A DNA stretch of 64,000 bases from Bacillota bacterium. Lineage in GTDB: Bacteria > Bacillota > Clostridia > Christensenellales > SZUA-584. Below the pieces are notes generated by a model. The model made no database searches. It saw only the letters and a list, made by a program, of their open reading frames with translations, and was not told where the DNA came from. Below, one piece after another: positions 62,097 to 64,000 of this stretch. A program made the position numbers and the translations under genes. Within the stretch, counting starts at the first letter, position 1; every line of letters starts with the position of its first letter. Location: the NCBI GenBank assembly GCA_023459495.1, contig JAEWTL010000038.1, positions 1 to 64,000 of the forward strand, in the 5' to 3' direction.

Positions 62097-63011
62097 ATGC
62101 ATGATATGATCATCGTCGGCGCGGGCCCCGCCGGGCTCACCGCCGCACTTTACGCCGCGCGGGCCGGTATGGACGCGCTGGTTCTGGAACGCGTTTTCGC
62201 AGGCGGGCAGATCGCCCGCGCACACATGGTGGATAACTATCCGGGCTTTCCGGAGGGAATATCCGGCGTGGAGCTGGGCCTGAAATTTAAAGAACAGGCT
62301 GAGCGTCATGGCGCAAAAATCGTTACGTCCGAGGTGACGGAGTTCAAGCTGGACGGCTACGTGAAGGCGCTCGTCACAGCGGACGGCGAGCACGCCGCCC
62401 GTACCGTGGTGCTGGCCATGGGTGCAAAATACAAATCGCTCGGGCTGCGCACAGAGAAGAAGTACGTGGGCCGCGGTGTTTCGTACTGCGCCACGTGCGA
62501 CGGCGCTTTTTTCCGCGGCAAGGATGTCGCGGTCATCGGCGGCGGCAACACCGCGCTGGAGGACGCGCTCTACCTCACAGGCTTCTGCAATCACATCTAT
62601 CTGGTGCATCGCCGCAACGAATTCCGCGGTGAAGTCGCACTGCAGCGGGCGGTTTTGGCCAGCGATAAAATCGAGCCTCTCTGGTTCAACGAGCTCGATG
62701 AGGTGCTGGGCGAGGCTGCCGTCACCGGCATGCGCGTACGCAACAACCAGTCGGGCGAAAAGCGTGATATCCCGCTTTCCGGCGTGTTCGTCGCCATCGG
62801 TCAGGAACCCGAAACCTCGCCGCTTACAGGGCTGGTGGACATGGACGAATCGGGCTACATCCTCGTGGACAGCGAAATGCATACCAGCGTACCGGGCGTT
62901 TTCGCCGCGGGCGATATCACCAAAAAGCCGCTGCGGCAGGTCATCACAGCCGCGGGAGACGGCGCAACAGCTGTACATTCGGCGCATGCATATCTAAAGC
63001 AAATCAAATAG
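62097..63011 (+). CDS. trxB: Thioredoxin reductase
   Basis: The 304-residue flavoprotein has the FAD motif GAGPAGLTAALYAARAG, the redox-active CATC (Cys131, Cys134) and a nucleotide motif GGGNTALEDALYL with HRRNEFR. The last indicates NADPH, although GGGNTA differs from the usual GGGxSA. It recycles thioredoxin and so supports peroxiredoxins such as that at 44128. GAGAGG lies ahead of the ATG. Confidence 0.9.
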   Translation: MHDMIIVGAGPAGLTAALYAARAGMDALVLERVFAGGQIARAHMVDNYPGFPEGISGVELGLKFKEQAERHGAKIVTSEVTEFKLDGYVKALVTADGEHAARTVVLAMGAKYKSLGLRTEKKYVGRGVSYCATCDGAFFRGKDVAVIGGGNTALEDALYLTGFCNHIYLVHRRNEFRGEVALQRAVLASDKIEPLWFNELDEVLGEAAVTGMRVRNNQSGEKRDIPLSGVFVAIGQEPETSPLTGLVDMDESGYILVDSEMHTSVPGVFAAGDITKKPLRQVITAAGDGATAVHSAHAYLKQIK

Positions 63012-63079
63012 GACTATACCAGTTTGCAAATTGGTATATAACCGCATTATAATACGATAGCTGTAAAAACGGAGGAAGC

Positions 63080-64000
63080 ATGGGAAGGCTGTTTGGAACG
63101 GACGGCGTGCGCGGCATCGCGAATGAAAGTTTAACCTGCGAGCTGGCGTTCAAGTTGGGGCAGGCGGGCGCGTACGCGCTGACGAGCGAAGTGCACAAGG
63201 CGCGCATCCTCATCGGGAAAGATACGCGTATCTCGGGCGACATGCTTGAAGCGGCGCTGGTCGCGGGCATCTGCTCGGTCGGTGCGGAAGCGGTAATCGC
63301 AGGCGTTGTGCCCACATCGGGCATCGCATACCTCACGCGCAATTACGGCGCGGACGCGGGCGTAGTGATTTCGGCGTCGCACAATACGGTGGAGTACAAC
63401 GGCATCAAGTTCTTCAGCGCGGACGGAAAGAAGCTGCCCGACGCCATCGAGGACCGCATCGAGCGAATCATTCTCGACGACAGTGAGGCGATCACGCTGC
63501 AGACGGGCGTGAACATCGGCCGACGCGTAAGCGCAGCCGGGGCGCTCGCCGAGTACAAGGATTTTTTGCTTGGCACCACCGATACCAACCTGCGCGGCCT
63601 CAAGATCGTACTCGACTGTGCGCATGGCGCGGCTTCCACAGTAGGCCCGCGCGCGTTCAAGGAACTGGGCGCGGAGGTTGTGCCGTACTACGACACACCG
63701 GACGGCACCAACATCAACGACTACTGCGGGTCCACGCATCCGCAGAAGCTGACGCAGCTCGTGGCGGAGCTCGGCGCGGACTTTGGGCTCGCGTTCGACG
63801 GCGACGCCGACCGTTTGATCGCGGTCGACGAGCACGGGCGCATTGTGGATGGCGACGTAATCATGGCCATCTGCGCGCTGGACTTGAAGCAGCGTGGCAT
63901 GCTCAAAAAAGATACGCTCGTGTGCACCGTGATGAGCAACATGGGCCTTGGCATCGCGATGAAGGAGCACGGCATCCAAACGGTGCAAACCAAAGTAGGC
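63080..64000 (+). CDS. glmM: GlmM: phosphoglucosamine mutase (5' part)
   Basis: The first 307 residues are in the window. GlmM turns glucosamine-6-phosphate into glucosamine-1-phosphate for wall precursors. The start MGRLFGTDGVRGIAN, the phosphoserine loop ISASHN (Ser100) and the metal loop FDGDADR are present. In most GlmM the loop reads SASHNP; here Thr103 takes the Pro place. GGAGG lies four bases ahead of the ATG. The gene continues beyond the right edge. Confidence 0.95.
   Translation, partial: MGRLFGTDGVRGIANESLTCELAFKLGQAGAYALTSEVHKARILIGKDTRISGDMLEAALVAGICSVGAEAVIAGVVPTSGIAYLTRNYGADAGVVISASHNTVEYNGIKFFSADGKKLPDAIEDRIERIILDDSEAITLQTGVNIGRRVSAAGALAEYKDFLLGTTDTNLRGLKIVLDCAHGAASTVGPRAFKELGAEVVPYYDTPDGTNINDYCGSTHPQKLTQLVAELGADFGLAFDGDADRLIAVDEHGRIVDGDVIMAICALDLKQRGMLKKDTLVCTVMSNMGLGIAMKEHGIQTVQTKVG

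Overview
The window is chromosomal DNA of an anaerobic, spore-forming, low-GC-lineage but GC-rich member of the Bacillota, most likely class Clostridia. The evidence is a stage V sporulation regulator (spoVT), an alpha/beta-type small acid-soluble spore protein, the redox repressor Rex, AddAB instead of RecBCD, electron-bifurcating NfnAB, a DUF4364 regulator and a run of VanW-family wall proteins. By eye the core DNA is GC-rich, while three stretches (about 150-7,450, 14,400-15,900 and 39,070-39,850) are clearly AT-rich and look acquired.

Region 1 (146-9,598) is a decayed integrative mobilizable element inserted in the 3' end of tRNA-Gln(CUG). A 23-bp direct repeat of the tRNA 3' end marks both boundaries. 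Inside are an alpha-glucan utilisation cluster (TetR-family regulator, oligo-1,6-glucosidase, GPH-family sugar symporter, a second GH13 protein and a UroD/corrinoid-methyltransferase-like protein), a frameshifted MobV relaxase, a pMV158-type oriT, a truncated RepA-like helicase and a truncated tyrosine integrase. Just outside are tRNA-Gln, a 6S RNA candidate and tRNA-Val, apparently one transcription unit.

Region 2 (9,970-24,000): a QueG-like Fe-S protein, a DUF4364 regulator and nfnAB, then an accessory patch. The patch holds a duplicated nfnB 3' end, a lipoprotein, an HNH protein beside a four-TM membrane protein, and a REP-associated tyrosine transposase (RAYT) with 156-bp tandem repeats. 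After it come a methyltransferase and hydrolase pair, a SIMPL protein, a six-hairpin intergenic element, an Fe-dependent alcohol dehydrogenase, a spore protein and a TetR regulator.

Region 3 (24,000-47,750): an esterase, addAB, a GH3 beta-glucosidase, a TPR-like protein, a glycosyltransferase, an M29 aminopeptidase, a C_GCAxxG_C_C protein, and an XRE regulator heading a YxlEFG-like ABC module. TspO, a small membrane protein, a peroxiredoxin, spoVT and aconitase follow. The small membrane protein and the peroxiredoxin share a CRP/FNR-like operator at the same class II position.

Region 4 (47,800-64,000): an orphan PAS histidine kinase, an SDR/nitroreductase operon, an Lrp regulator coupled to an aminotransferase, a zinc-ribbon protein, three VanW paralogues in a row, yjbQ-rex, an S41 protease, thioredoxin reductase and the start of glmM. 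Functions were assigned from motifs and family knowledge; no database search was run.
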